From: Acidiferrobacterales bacterium
GTDB lineage: Bacteria; Pseudomonadota; Gammaproteobacteria; Acidiferrobacterales; SZUA-150
Assembly: GCA_947258385.1 (NCBI GenBank)
Contig: CAMYII010000096.1
Span: 124,001-188,000, forward strand
Direction of reading: 5' to 3'
DNA length: 64,000 bases
Shown here: positions 18,319 through 27,931 of the stretch, one piece after another
Layout: the number at the start of each line of letters is the position of its first letter
Numbering within the stretch: the stretch's first letter is position 1
Made by a program: the position numbers and the translations under genes
Notes under the pieces: model-generated
Told to the model about the DNA's origin: nothing
The model's input: only the letters and a program-made list of their open reading frames with translations
Databases searched by the model: none

Positions 18319-19290
18319 TCACTTCAGCTTCGCCAGGTCCGCCTTCACGACGCTGGCGGGCAGCGGGATGTAGCCGTCCTTGATCACCACTTGCTGACCT
18401 GTCTTGGACAGCACCATGGTGAGGAACTCCCGCTCAAGCGGCGGCAGCGGCTTGTTGGGGTGCTTGTTGACGTAGACATAGAGGAAGCGCGACAGCGGAT
18501 AAGTGCCCTTCACCGCATTCTCCGGGGTCGCGTCCACCACGGTCTGGCCCGGCTTTTTCGCCAGCGGCAGGGCGCGCACGCCGGAGGTCTTGTAACCGAT
18601 GCCCGAATAACCGACGGCATTCAGCGAGGCGGTCACGGACTGCACCACCGAGGCCGAGCCGGGCTGCTCGTTGACCGTGTTCTTGTAGTCGCCCTTGCAA
18701 AGCGCCTTCTTCTTGAAATACCCGTAGGTGCCGGAGACGGAGTTACGGCCGAAGAGCTGGATGTCGCGGTTTTTCCAGGCACCGCTCAGGCCCAGGTCGC
18801 CCCATTTGCTGATGTCCTTGCCGTGGCCGCACTTGCGGGTGGAGGAGAACACGGCGTCCACCTCGGCAATGGTCATGCCCTTAACGGGATTGTCCTTGTT
18901 GACGTAGACCGCCAGGGCGTCGATGGCCACCCGGATCGGGGTGGGCTTGTAGCCATGCTTTTTCTCGAACGCCTCGATTTCCTTGTCTTTCATCTTGCGG
19001 CTCATGGGCCCAAGATTGGACGTCACCTCGGCCAAGGCCGGCGGTGCGGTTGAGGAGCCGGCGGCCTGGATCTGGATATTGACATTGGGGTAAATACGCT
19101 TGAATTGCTCCGCCCAAAGGGTCATCAAATTGGCGAGCGTATCCGAGCCGACGCTGGACAGATTGCCGGACACGCCGCTGGCGCGGCCGTAATCGGGTAC
19201 GTCCTTATCGATCGCGGACGCCGCCACGGCAACCGTGGATGCCAGCGCGGTGGCCACACCCAGGATGTTCATCACTTGTCTGAGTTTCAT
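18319..19290 (-). CDS. pstS: periplasmic phosphate-binding protein PstS
   Basis: A 323-residue receptor of the high-affinity phosphate importer. A signal peptide ([20 protein letters not shown]) is followed by [12 protein letters not shown], the phosphate-contacting loop [25 protein letters not shown] (written here only to locate it, residues about 75-98) and [18 protein letters not shown]. It belongs to the PstS branch with a [11 protein letters not shown] start rather than the E. coli type. It is the first gene of the pst operon, with tandem PhoB boxes upstream and hairpins downstream. Confidence 0.95.
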   Translation of the reverse strand: MKLRQVMNILGVATALASTVAVAASAIDKDVPDYGRASGVSGNLSSVGSDTLANLMTLWAEQFKRIYPNVNIQIQAAGSSTAPPALAEVTSNLGPMSRKMKDKEIEAFEKKHGYKPTPIRVAIDALAVYVNKDNPVKGMTIAEVDAVFSSTRKCGHGKDISKWGDLGLSGAWKNRDIQLFGRNSVSGTYGYFKKKALCKGDYKNTVNEQPGSASVVQSVTASLNAVGYSGIGYKTSGVRALPLAKKPGQTVVDATPENAVKGTYPLSRFLYVYVNKHPNKPLPPLEREFLTMVLSKTGQQVVIKDGYIPLPASVVKADLAKLK

Positions 19291-19370
19291 TTACTTCGCT
19301 CCTCATTAAGGTATCAATAATCGTTGCGCCGCTGAACTTTTTTTTAGAAAAAACATCGTGCATACCGGCG

Positions 19371-19426
19371 ATATTGATCCGGACCTGTGACCGGTATGTG
19401 ACAAAAACATGACGGTTTTATGAAAA
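19371..19426 (-). promoter_or_regulatory. tandem PhoB boxes and -10 of the pstS promoter
   Basis: Four heptamers on the minus strand at exact 11-bp spacing: TTTTCAT (19426-19420), CCGTCAT (19415-19409), TTGTCAC (19404-19398), CGGTCAC (19393-19387). Ten base pairs further on is CAATAT (19376-19371), a plausible -10. This is the classical PhoB-activated layout with two adjoining boxes. Confidence 0.8.
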
Positions 19427-19524
19427 AGGGGTTCCGATCGGCCTTGTTGGATACCTGAGTTGCATGCGGTCACGATGATTATGAACAACCTAATCCGCAT
19501 GACCTCTTAGCGTGAGGCCGCGGT

Positions 19525-20862
19525 TCAGGACTGCTCGCCCGCCTTTGGCAGTGACTCACCCACTGTGGTCATCACGACCCGTTCGGGGGGGAATTTGCAG
19601 GTGAAGGTACTGCCCTTGCCCACCAAGCTTTCTATATTGAGCCGCGCATCATGCCGCTTCAGCACATGCTTGACGATGGCGAGGCCGAGACCGGTGCCGC
19701 CGCTCTCACGTGAACGGTCGACGTCGACGCGGTAAAAGCGCTCTGTCAAATGCGGAATATGCTGCCAGGGGATACCCACACCGTCGTCCTTCACGGAAAA
19801 AATCGCCCAGTTATTGGCGTTGCGCCAGCCAATCTCGATCGCGCCGCCGGGCGGCGTGTAACGCACCGCGTTATCGATCAGGTTGGAAAACACGCTGCGC
19901 AACTGCTCTTCATTGCCGCGCAACCTCAGCATGGGCGCCGCGCTCAGGGTGATCTGGTGCCGGTCCTCGCCGCTCAGCATCTCGGCCGATTCCTTGAGCG
20001 AGGCCAGCATCGCCGGTACGTCAACGATCGACTCAGGCGTGGCCTGTGGCGCCGCGGTCTCGAGCCTCGACAGGGCCAGCAGATCACTGACCAGACGCTC
20101 CATGCGCCGGGCCTGATTGTACATCGTGGCAAGCGCCCGTTTGATCTCGGCGGTCCTGTTCAGGTCCATGTCCTGCAAGGTCTCCAGGTAGCCGGACAAT
20201 ACCGTAATCGGGGATCTCAATTCGTGCGAGGCGTTGGCGACGAAGTTCTGTCGCATCTCCTCCAGGCGGACCACGTGCGTGATGTCACGACAGACCAACA
20301 GCCGCTGGTTTCCTCCATAGGGAACAATCTGCACGGATAAGGTATTGTCCGGCTTCAAGGGCGCGGACAACTCAACCGATTCGGTGAATTCGGCGTCCTC
20401 CAGATAGTCGTTGAATTCCGGGTGACGGATGAGATTGTTAATGCGCTGGCCGCTGTCGCGCGGGTGGGAGATGCCCAGGAGACTGCGCGCCGACGGATTG
20501 GCCCACACGATCTCGCCCTGCTGGGTCAGGATCACCATGCCGTCGGGCAGCGCCGAGGCCGCCTCCTGAAAACGGGTCAACATGTCGCGCAGCCTGTCGC
20601 GGTGCTGCGCGGTTTCTTTTTCGAGCAAATGGATTTCATTGAAGACATCGCCCCAGAGCCCCCGGGCCTCCGGAAGCGGCTGCTGCTTCTTGCTAAGCAG
20701 CCAGCGATGCAAGCTGATAAGGTTCCTCACGGCGACGGCCAGATAGACGCCCAGCCCGAAGGCGAGGAACCACAGCGGATAGCCGAACACGGCACCGGCA
20801 ATCAGCGTGCCGGCAACCAGCGTACCGATAACCCAAAGCTCGCGACGTAGGCCTGGCTGCAT
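19525..20862 (-). CDS. phoR: phosphate regulon sensor histidine kinase PhoR
   Basis: A 445-residue membrane kinase. Two N-terminal helices (about 10-50) are followed by a PAS region (GMVILTQQGEIVWANPSARS near 100), the HisKA phospho-acceptor box FVANASHELRSPITVLSG (His about 215), N box NLIDNAVRYTPPGG and G boxes DDGVGIPWQHIPHL and GGTGLGLAIVKHVL. It phosphorylates PhoB under phosphate limitation. Its ATG directly abuts the phoB stop codon, so the two are translationally linked. Confidence 0.96.
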   Translation of the reverse strand: MQPGLRRELWVIGTLVAGTLIAGAVFGYPLWFLAFGLGVYLAVAVRNLISLHRWLLSKKQQPLPEARGLWGDVFNEIHLLEKETAQHRDRLRDMLTRFQEAASALPDGMVILTQQGEIVWANPSARSLLGISHPRDSGQRINNLIRHPEFNDYLEDAEFTESVELSAPLKPDNTLSVQIVPYGGNQRLLVCRDITHVVRLEEMRQNFVANASHELRSPITVLSGYLETLQDMDLNRTAEIKRALATMYNQARRMERLVSDLLALSRLETAAPQATPESIVDVPAMLASLKESAEMLSGEDRHQITLSAAPMLRLRGNEEQLRSVFSNLIDNAVRYTPPGGAIEIGWRNANNWAIFSVKDDGVGIPWQHIPHLTERFYRVDVDRSRESGGTGLGLAIVKHVLKRHDARLNIESLVGKGSTFTCKFPPERVVMTTVGESLPKAGEQS

Positions 20863-21558
20863 CTAACTGGCGTGAGAGAAGCGGTAGCCGGTACCGCGGA
20901 CGGTCTGGATGAGACGATCATGGCCGGTGGGTTCCAGGGCCTTGCGCAGGCGGCGGATATGCACGTCGACCGTGCGCTCCTCGACGTAGACGTTTTCCCC
21001 CCAGACACTGTTCAGCAGCTGGGCTCGGCTGAACACGCGCTCGGGGCGCTCCATGAAAAAGCGCAGCAATCGGAATTCCATCGGACCCATGTCCAAAATT
21101 TTACCACGGGCCGACACCCGGTGGGCGACCGCATCCAGCCGCAGGCCATCGGCTTCCAGAACGGCCGATCCTTCCGCCGGCGGGGCGGCGCGGCGCAGCA
21201 ACACCTTGATGCGCGCGATTAATTCGCGGGTGGAAAACGGCTTCTTAATATAGTCGTCGGCGCCGCTCTCCAGTCCCTTGATCATGTCCGGCTCATCGGT
21301 GCGCGCCGTCAGCATGATAATCGGCAGCTGCTGGGTTTCCTTGTCGCGCCGCAGCCGGCGCGCATAATCCACGCCGCTGACCCCGGGCAGCATCCAGTCG
21401 AGCAGCACCAGATCCGGCTTCTCCGCACGGATCTTCTCCTGGGCCTCGTGGGCATTGCTCGCCTCCATGCACTCATAGCCCGCCTGCTTGAGGGCCAACC
21501 CGACCATCTCGCGTATGGCCCGCTCGTCCTCAACAATCAGAATGCGCCCGTTTTCCAT
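20863..21558 (-). CDS. phoB: phosphate regulon response regulator PhoB
   Basis: A 231-residue OmpR-type regulator. The receiver domain has acidic pair ED at 10-11, phospho-acceptor Asp54 in [10 protein letters not shown] and Lys in [11 protein letters not shown]. The winged-helix DNA-binding domain ends with [18 protein letters not shown] and VRGTGYRFS. It is the first gene of the phoBR operon and is preceded by its own PhoB box, consistent with autoactivation. Confidence 0.97.
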   Translation of the reverse strand: MENGRILIVEDERAIREMVGLALKQAGYECMEASNAHEAQEKIRAEKPDLVLLDWMLPGVSGVDYARRLRRDKETQQLPIIMLTARTDEPDMIKGLESGADDYIKKPFSTRELIARIKVLLRRAAPPAEGSAVLEADGLRLDAVAHRVSARGKILDMGPMEFRLLRFFMERPERVFSRAQLLNSVWGENVYVEERTVDVHIRRLRKALEPTGHDRLIQTVRGTGYRFSHAS

Positions 21559-21589
21559 GCCATGTCGCCTGCTTCAATGCAAAAACGTT

Positions 21590-21623
21590 ATTAAATGAAA
21601 CTATTGTTACAACCATGTTACAT
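21590..21623 (-). promoter_or_regulatory. PhoB box and -10 of the phoB promoter
   Basis: Minus-strand half-sites ATGTAAC (21623-21617) and TTGTAAC (21612-21606) are 11 bp apart, with a third, GTTTCAT (21601-21595), in the same register. TTTAAT (21595-21590) lies 10 bp after the second half-site and can serve as -10. It is about 35 bp upstream of the phoB ATG. Confidence 0.65.
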
Positions 21624-22174
21624 CCGCGACAGGTGCGGGCGCTATGGTCCCGACCAACTCTATCAGGCGTTCACCGACCCTGCCCGGGCCAAATCGCCGC
21701 AGCGTCGGATACTGCTTAGCGGTGGTCACTCCAGCACACGCGGCCCGGTCTCCGGTCGAATGTCGACCCTTGGGTCGCTGACTCAGGCGCTAACGCCACG
21801 CCCGCAAGACCCTCAGCACTTCGCCTTGCAGAACCCTTTGGGAAATCGGTCTCAACACGAATCGGCACTGAGTGGCTAGGCATGCTGGGTCCAGGGTTCA
21901 CGCGTGTCTGGTGGCTCGTACACGCAAGGATGAAAAGCAATCTGTTTGGCGGCAACGCTGTCACTCTATATGGCAAAGCCTTCTACCGTCGCTCGCACGC
22001 TCTGAATGATTTTTCACCAAACCACCGCAGCTCATTGATAATTCGAAAAAATTTGCTTTAATTTAAATAGTAACCGTAACGAAGGAGTGTTATGCATCGA
22101 TAACTGCAACATAGGGATTGTGTGTTACCTGGCCGACGAGCTGCTGCCTATAACCTCACACTCAAGAGGGATTG
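21624..22174. other. gene-free region between divergent phoB and the ThDP-enzyme operon
   Basis: No convincing gene. The part near 22040-22080 is AT-rich and is the likely promoter region of the downstream operon. A perfect ribosome-binding site GAAGGAG (22081-22087) precedes a three-codon frame ATG-CAT-CGA-TAA (22092-22103), about 70 bp before the operon's first gene. It could be a leader minigene or chance. No riboswitch fold or tRNA was recognised in the remainder. Confidence 0.4.
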
Positions 22175-24058
22175 ATGGACAGAGACACGCGTATACCCGA
22201 AAACCTCGGTAATGATGATGATGCCGAGAATCCGAGAATTGAGTGCGAGGGTGGGGACCTAATCACAAGATATCTCAAACAGCTCGACGTCGAATATGTC
22301 TTTGGCATACCCGGCGGTGCGATCGAGCCGCTCTACAATGCACTGGCGAGAAGCGGCCGCGGCGGCGGCCCCCGAGCGATCGTGGCGCGCCACGAGACCG
22401 GGGCGGCCTTTATGGCCGGAGGCTACGCCAGCGAGGCCGGGAAGCTGGGCGTGGTCTGCACCACCACCGGCCCCGGGGCGACCAACGCCATCACCGGGGT
22501 TGCCTCCGCGTACCAGAACGAGACCCCGATGCTGGTCATCACCGCCCAGACATTGCTGAAAAACTTCGGTAAAGGCGCGTTTCAGGAATCCTCCTGCACG
22601 GGCATCAATACCCTGGGCATGTACCAGCACTGCACCCGCTATAACTCTTTCGTCTCACATATCGATCAGCTCGAACACAAGCTCGTCACCGCCATCATGA
22701 CGGCCAACCAATCGCCCTCGGGTCCGGTGCATCTCAGCATACCGCTCGATATTCTACGCAGCCCGGTTCCGGCAGAGTGCGCTTCGTTCGACTTGCCGTC
22801 GCTGCTGCGCCAGTCGGTACTGCTCGACCACAGCACCGTCGATGAGCTTTTTCACTGGATCTCCAAGGCGCGTCAGGTCGTGCTGCTGGTGGGTGCCGGC
22901 TGCGGCGAGGCCATCGGCACAATCCTCGAATTCGCGCTGCTGCTGAACCTACCCGTGATCGCCACACCCCGCGGCAAGGGACTGATCAGCCCCTACCATC
23001 CCCAGTTCCGCGGGGTCTTCGGCTTCGCCGGACACCAAAGCGCCTACGACACGGTGGCCGACCCCGCGGTCGATCTCATCCTGGGCGTCGGCACGGCACT
23101 GCACGAATGGGACAGTAGCGGCTGGGATAAGGCGATCCTGAACCACAAGCTCATCCATATCGATGCCACTGAAGAGCACTTCACCAGGTCGCCCATGGCA
23201 AGCCTACACGTTCGAGGCACGATTCTCGCTGTCTTCCAGCACTTGCTGACCCTCCTATACGAACGAAAATTTCCCAGCCTGGTGAGATTATGGCGTCAGA
23301 AAGAAAAAAGTGCTGGCAAAGACAAAGCAAAAACCGCATCCAAGCAGCCAGGGCACGAACACCACCTGCCACACCTGCCGGACCCGCCGGACCATCCGGC
23401 ACGTCATTTCAGATTGGACGAGGAAAGCAAATACCTCGATGACTCGACGCCGATCAAACCCCAACGCCTGATGCGGGAGCTGGCCCGACTGTTTCCGCTC
23501 AACACGCGCTTTTTGTCCGACACCGGCAACAGCTCCGCCTGGGCCATCCACTACCTGCATACCTTTGACCGGAGCATATCCGGGCAACGATCGCGAAGTG
23601 CGGGCGCTTACAACTCCAGCCTGGAGTTTTCTTCGATGGGCTGGGCCATCGGCACCGCCGTGGGCGTGGCCATGGGCCGGCGTGATGGCCCGGTCGTCGG
23701 CATCGTTGGTGACGGCGCCGTTTTGATGAGCGGTCAGGAAATCACCGTGGCCGTCGCAGAGGAGCTGACGGTCATTTTCGTTGTGCTGAACGATGCGGCA
23801 TTGGGCATGGTCAAGCACGGGCAGCAGCTGGCGGGGGCGGAGCAAATCGCCTTTGCGCTGCCGGCGGTGGACTTCTGCGCCATGGCCAAGGCCATGGGGG
23901 CCGATGCCCATACGATAGCTTCCCCGGAAGACCTGCTCGCCCTTGATATCGAGGCGATCTGTAAGCGCCGTGGGCCTACATTGCTCGACGTCCATATCGA
24001 TCCCGAAGAGCTGCCACCCATCGGGGTGCGAATGAAAGCGCTGGCCAAAAACGGGTAG
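22175..24058 (+). CDS. ThDP-dependent enzyme, acetolactate-synthase-like
   Basis: A 627-residue member of the ALS / 2-hydroxyacyl-CoA lyase superfamily. The N-terminal pyrimidine-binding domain has YVFGIPGGAIEPLYNAL and the catalytic Glu74 in RHETGAAFMAGGYA. The middle FAD/ADP-binding-like domain has VLLVGAGCGEAIG. The C-terminal ThDP motif begins GDGAVLMSGQE near residue 512 and ends with LND. A low-complexity Lys/His/Pro insert (about 375-420) separates the middle and C-terminal domains. It has no regulatory-subunit neighbour; instead two citrate-synthase-like genes follow, so ordinary branched-chain synthesis is unlikely. ATG 22175 has AGAGGG upstream. Confidence 0.88.
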   Translation: MDRDTRIPENLGNDDDAENPRIECEGGDLITRYLKQLDVEYVFGIPGGAIEPLYNALARSGRGGGPRAIVARHETGAAFMAGGYASEAGKLGVVCTTTGPGATNAITGVASAYQNETPMLVITAQTLLKNFGKGAFQESSCTGINTLGMYQHCTRYNSFVSHIDQLEHKLVTAIMTANQSPSGPVHLSIPLDILRSPVPAECASFDLPSLLRQSVLLDHSTVDELFHWISKARQVVLLVGAGCGEAIGTILEFALLLNLPVIATPRGKGLISPYHPQFRGVFGFAGHQSAYDTVADPAVDLILGVGTALHEWDSSGWDKAILNHKLIHIDATEEHFTRSPMASLHVRGTILAVFQHLLTLLYERKFPSLVRLWRQKEKSAGKDKAKTASKQPGHEHHLPHLPDPPDHPARHFRLDEESKYLDDSTPIKPQRLMRELARLFPLNTRFLSDTGNSSAWAIHYLHTFDRSISGQRSRSAGAYNSSLEFSSMGWAIGTAVGVAMGRRDGPVVGIVGDGAVLMSGQEITVAVAEELTVIFVVLNDAALGMVKHGQQLAGAEQIAFALPAVDFCAMAKAMGADAHTIASPEDLLALDIEAICKRRGPTLLDVHIDPEELPPIGVRMKALAKNG

Positions 24059-24077
24059 CCCGGGGAAGGATTGGTGC

Positions 24078-24893
24078 ATGGCAAAGAACAAGGAAACGAT
24101 CCGCAGCAAGATTTGGGGAGAAGTCGCCGAAGAGAATAATCCATTCGCCGCCGCCGCCTGTTATTGCAGCGGCTATGATGTCTATGGTGATCTGCTGGGC
24201 AAGGCCAGCTGGATCGAGTACCTGTATTTACTTTTCAGCGGGGAACGTCCCACAGCGCAACAGGCAAGATTGCTGGAAGACCTGGCGATCGCTCTCGCCA
24301 ATCCCGGCCCCCGCGACCACAGCGTGCGCGCCGCGATGAATGCGGGCGTCGGCGGATCGACCTACGCCTCCTGCCTCATGGCTGGCCTCGCCGTGGGCGC
24401 CGGCCAGTTAGGCGGCGCCCACGAAGTGGCCATCGCCATGGGGTATTGGGTGGAGTGTGGCGAGAGTTCGCCCAAATGGCATGATAGGCTGCGCCACCCT
24501 CCCGAAGAAGAGCGCGCCGATATCTGGTCACCGATAGAGCACCCGCCCGGCTTCGACCCCCATGGGGCAAGCTGTCCGACCCCGGTACGCCAGACATTGG
24601 CGTATCTGGCCGAAGTGAGCCCTGGCAATGCGCTCGCGTGGCTGCAGCAACACCGCGTCACGCTTGAGGCCGCCGCCGACTGTCCCTTGGCGATGTCCGG
24701 TGTCGCCGCCGCGGCAATGATCGACCTTGGTTTTAGCCCGCGTCAAGGCGAGATGCTATACCTTTTGTTACGGTTACCGGGTGCCGCGGTCCACGCGCTC
24801 GAACAAGAGGACTTCGGCTGGCGGCGCTATCCCTTCTTCGGCGATGCCTTGGAACTGCAGGACGACCCGGGGGGGAAGACAACGAACGACTAA
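24078..24893 (+). CDS. short citrate-synthase-like protein, first of a pair
   Basis: A 271-residue protein related to the citrate synthase / citryl-CoA lyase superfamily. The clearest marks are GVGGSTYASCLMAGLAVGAG, LGGAHEVAIAMGYWVE and the C-terminal LGFSPRQGEMLYLLLRLPG followed by AAVHALEQ. By eye the usual catalytic LHGGANE segment reads QLGGAHE, so the standard His position is not conserved although a nearby His is present. It is far shorter than a 380-430-residue citrate synthase. It starts 19 bp after the ThDP enzyme with AAGGA upstream, so it is part of the same operon. Confidence 0.72.
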   Translation: MAKNKETIRSKIWGEVAEENNPFAAAACYCSGYDVYGDLLGKASWIEYLYLLFSGERPTAQQARLLEDLAIALANPGPRDHSVRAAMNAGVGGSTYASCLMAGLAVGAGQLGGAHEVAIAMGYWVECGESSPKWHDRLRHPPEEERADIWSPIEHPPGFDPHGASCPTPVRQTLAYLAEVSPGNALAWLQQHRVTLEAAADCPLAMSGVAAAAMIDLGFSPRQGEMLYLLLRLPGAAVHALEQEDFGWRRYPFFGDALELQDDPGGKTTND

Positions 24894-24911
24894 AGATATC
24901 GGGGGCAGCAG

Positions 24912-25748
24912 ATGAGGAGGCCAAAACAGCTGTTGGAGAACGAAGACCGGCTGGTAACCCGCATGGGCGCATGGTTTCCAGGCGAGCGTGTGGTGTTTCG
25001 CGGCAAAGACTTATTTAACGAACTGAGTCATCAGCGCTGGATGGGTCTACTGCTTTATGGAATCACCGGGAGACTTTTTACCGATAAGCAGATCCAGCTT
25101 TTCGAAGGCATTTGGACGCTGTCGACGAGCTATCCCGACCCCAGATTGTGGAACAATCGGGTGGCGGCGCTGGCGGGAACCGCGCGCAGCACAGGCGCCT
25201 TGGGGATCGGGGCCGCTGTTGCGGTATCAGAAGCGACCATCTACGGAGGTCGACCGGTCCTCGGCGCGATTGATTTTTTGCTACGCGCACAAAAACACTT
25301 AGACAAAGGTTTCGAGCTGGCCGACTTTGTCAACCAGCAATTGCAACAAAATCGCTTAATTGCTGGTTACGGCAGACCGATCATTGGCATCGATGAACGT
25401 ATCGAACCGCTAACGGAGTTCGCAGCCCAACTGGGGTTTCGCGACGGACCTTATGTCGAACTCGCATTCCAGGTTGAAGAAATATTACTTAAAAATCGAT
25501 TCCGGTTGCACATGAATGTCGCTGCGCTGGCAGCTGCGCTGGCGGCAGATCAAGGGCTTTCGGAGCAGGAATACTATCAATACTCTGTTTTATGTTTCAC
25601 TGCTGGCATGTTCCCTTGTTTTATCAATGAAAGGAACGAACCTGAAGGCACATTCTTGCCGCTTTCGTGCCGGAGAGTATCTTATAACGGACCGCCGAGG
25701 CGATCCTGGGACGAATCGGCTGACGTGAACGATCGCCATAAAGAATAA
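24912..25748 (+). CDS. short citrate-synthase-like protein, second of a pair
   Basis: A 278-residue protein of the same superfamily as its upstream neighbour but not closely similar to it. Recognisable segments are WNNRVAALAGTARSTGALGI, SEATIYGGRPVLGAIDFLL and GYGRPIIGIDERIEPL, which align by eye with the HGGANE and GFGHRVY-DPR blocks of citrate synthases. The catalytic His of both blocks is replaced (IYGG, GYGR), and the usual Asp region reads LHMNVAALAAAL. It is therefore probably a non-classical or non-catalytic subunit, possibly pairing with the upstream protein. The reading frame starts 18 bp after the preceding gene. Confidence 0.7.
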   Translation: MRRPKQLLENEDRLVTRMGAWFPGERVVFRGKDLFNELSHQRWMGLLLYGITGRLFTDKQIQLFEGIWTLSTSYPDPRLWNNRVAALAGTARSTGALGIGAAVAVSEATIYGGRPVLGAIDFLLRAQKHLDKGFELADFVNQQLQQNRLIAGYGRPIIGIDERIEPLTEFAAQLGFRDGPYVELAFQVEEILLKNRFRLHMNVAALAAALAADQGLSEQEYYQYSVLCFTAGMFPCFINERNEPEGTFLPLSCRRVSYNGPPRRSWDESADVNDRHKE

Positions 25749-25849
25749 GCGGAAGTTTTTCATGCCAATACAGAAGATGTACATGCCTTACAAAAAAAAT
25801 TAAAGGGAGTTAAAGGGAGTTTATCCAGCTCACAGAAAAAGGATCACCA

Positions 25850-27931
25850 ATGTCGACGATATCACGTTACTTATACACAGTAATGTTATTTTGGATGGTA
25901 TCTGGTGTACATGCCCAGCCCACGGACGAAGAGGACTTGTCCCTTGTCTACGGCGATGAAGATTTCGTCACCATCGCGACTGGCAAGCGTCAGCCCCTTG
26001 GACGTGCTCCGGCTGTAGCCTCCGTCGTTACGGCTGAAGATATCAAGGCTATCGGTGCAACTGACCTGGATCAAGCCTTAGAGTCCGTTCCGGGACTGCA
26101 TGTTTCTAATTCACATATTGGCTTCAATCCAATTTATACAATTCGTGGCATATATTCGCAGTATAACCCTCAAGTGCTCGTACTGATAAACGGCATACCG
26201 ATCACCAACCTGTTTCAGGGAGACCGAAACCTTATTTGGGGTGGCATGCCGGTGAATAATATCGCGCGCATCGAGGTCATCCGCGGTCCGGGATCGGCGA
26301 TCTACGGGGCCGATGCCTTTGCCGGCGTAATCAATATCATAACGAAGACCAAGGAAGACATAAACGGTACAGAACTTGGCGCGCGTGGAGGAAGCTTTGA
26401 TACCGCGGAAGGATGGGCGCTGCACGGCGGGGACTGGGGCGGCTTAGATACAGCGGTCTCTATACAGCTTCGCACAACAGATGGTCATAAAGAAATCATT
26501 GACGCGGACGCGCAGACGGCCCTCGATCCCCTTTTCCCTTCCCCCGATGTCTCATTGGCACCCGGCCCTGTGAACACCCAACGCGACTCACTGGATACAC
26601 GGGTGGATCTTTCACGCGATAACTGGCGCTTGCGCTTCGGTTATCAGGGTCGGCGCGATGTCGGGTCCGGTGCTGGCGTGGCCGAGGCGTTGGACCCTGA
26701 CTCACGTTATGGTAGCGACCGTTTCAATGCTGATCTCACGTATGCCAATCCAAACTTCCGCAAAGATTGGGATGTTACGACGCAATTGAGTTTTCTCTAT
26801 GCCGATCAGGAGAACATCGAGAACCTCGTGCTCTTTCCTCCTGGCGCGTTCGGTGGCGCATTTCCCGATGGCATGATCGGGAATCCTGAGGTTTTTGAAC
26901 GCCACTGGCGCCTTGAGGCATCTGCGTTCTATACGGGTTTTCATAAACACCGCTTCCGGCTCGGCACAGGAGTAAAATATGGGGATTTGTTTAACGTCAA
27001 AGAAACGAAAAATTACGTCCTGGATCCTTCGGGCATACCCATACCTCTCGGATCTTTGGTGGACGTGAGTAACTTTCTGCCCGAAGAGGACCGTACAAAT
27101 TATTATGCCTTCGTTCAGGATGAATGGTCATTCGCTCCCGATTGGGACCTAACCGCCGGGTTGCGCTACGACCATTATTCAGACTTCGGCAGCACCACCA
27201 ATCCGCGACTCGCGCTCGTGTGGCAGACCCGCTACAACCTGACGACAAAGCTCCTATATGGCCGCGCCTTCCGGGCACCGTCGTTTGCCGAGGAATTCAA
27301 TATCAACAATCCTGTCGTTCTGGGCAACCCTGACCTGGACCCTGAGACCATCGATACCGTCGAGCTGGCTTTCAGTTATCTGCCGACTAAGGATGTGTCC
27401 ACGGGGCTAAACCTGTTCTATTACGAAATGGAGGATATCATCCGCTTCGTACAAGACGCCGCGGCGCCAAGCTCGACCGCGCAGAATACCGGCCGTCAGA
27501 CCGGTCACGGCCTGGAATGGGAGGCGGGGTGGGACGTCACGAAAACATTGCGTCTGAGCGGCAACTATGCCTTTCAACGCTCAACGGACGAAGAAACGGA
27601 CACCGATGCCGGCAACGCGCCGGAAAACCAGCTCTACGCCCGCGCCGACTGGAAATTCTTCCCCGGCTGGCTGTTCAATACGCAAGCCAATTGGGTCGCC
27701 GACCGCCAACGCGTGCATGGCGATACCCGTGATGAAATTGATGATTACACGCTGGTCGATGTCACCCTGCGCTACAAGCGTAAAGGTGGCCGTTGGGAGT
27801 TTGCGGCATCGGCGCGTAACGTATTCGATGAAGAGGTGCGCGAACCCAGCCTGCCGCCGGGGCTCCGTATTCCTAATGATCTGCCGCTCGCCGGACGCAA
27901 CTATTTTGCGGAGGTTCGTTATCAATTCTAG
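25850..27931 (+). CDS. TonB-dependent outer-membrane receptor
   Basis: A 693-residue receptor. A signal peptide (cleavage probably after VSGVHA) is followed by a TonB-box-like stretch (DEDFVTIATG) and the plug domain with ASVVTAEDIKAIGATDLDQAL and IEVIRGPGSAIYGADAFAGV. The beta-barrel ends in an aromatic C-terminal strand (NYFAEVRYQF). It resembles the colicin I/vitamin B12/siderophore receptor class; the ligand is unknown. The two downstream genes (a periplasmic binding protein and a giant sensor) suggest a transport-and-sense module. A short direct repeat TTAAAGGGAG lies upstream of the start. Confidence 0.92.
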   Translation: MSTISRYLYTVMLFWMVSGVHAQPTDEEDLSLVYGDEDFVTIATGKRQPLGRAPAVASVVTAEDIKAIGATDLDQALESVPGLHVSNSHIGFNPIYTIRGIYSQYNPQVLVLINGIPITNLFQGDRNLIWGGMPVNNIARIEVIRGPGSAIYGADAFAGVINIITKTKEDINGTELGARGGSFDTAEGWALHGGDWGGLDTAVSIQLRTTDGHKEIIDADAQTALDPLFPSPDVSLAPGPVNTQRDSLDTRVDLSRDNWRLRFGYQGRRDVGSGAGVAEALDPDSRYGSDRFNADLTYANPNFRKDWDVTTQLSFLYADQENIENLVLFPPGAFGGAFPDGMIGNPEVFERHWRLEASAFYTGFHKHRFRLGTGVKYGDLFNVKETKNYVLDPSGIPIPLGSLVDVSNFLPEEDRTNYYAFVQDEWSFAPDWDLTAGLRYDHYSDFGSTTNPRLALVWQTRYNLTTKLLYGRAFRAPSFAEEFNINNPVVLGNPDLDPETIDTVELAFSYLPTKDVSTGLNLFYYEMEDIIRFVQDAAAPSSTAQNTGRQTGHGLEWEAGWDVTKTLRLSGNYAFQRSTDEETDTDAGNAPENQLYARADWKFFPGWLFNTQANWVADRQRVHGDTRDEIDDYTLVDVTLRYKRKGGRWEFAASARNVFDEEVREPSLPPGLRIPNDLPLAGRNYFAEVRYQF

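Noticed and set aside
23288-24109. A 273-codon minus-strand frame opposite the ThDP enzyme
   Set aside because: It lies antisense to the ThDP-binding domain. The Arg/His/Gln-rich product has no recognisable motif.
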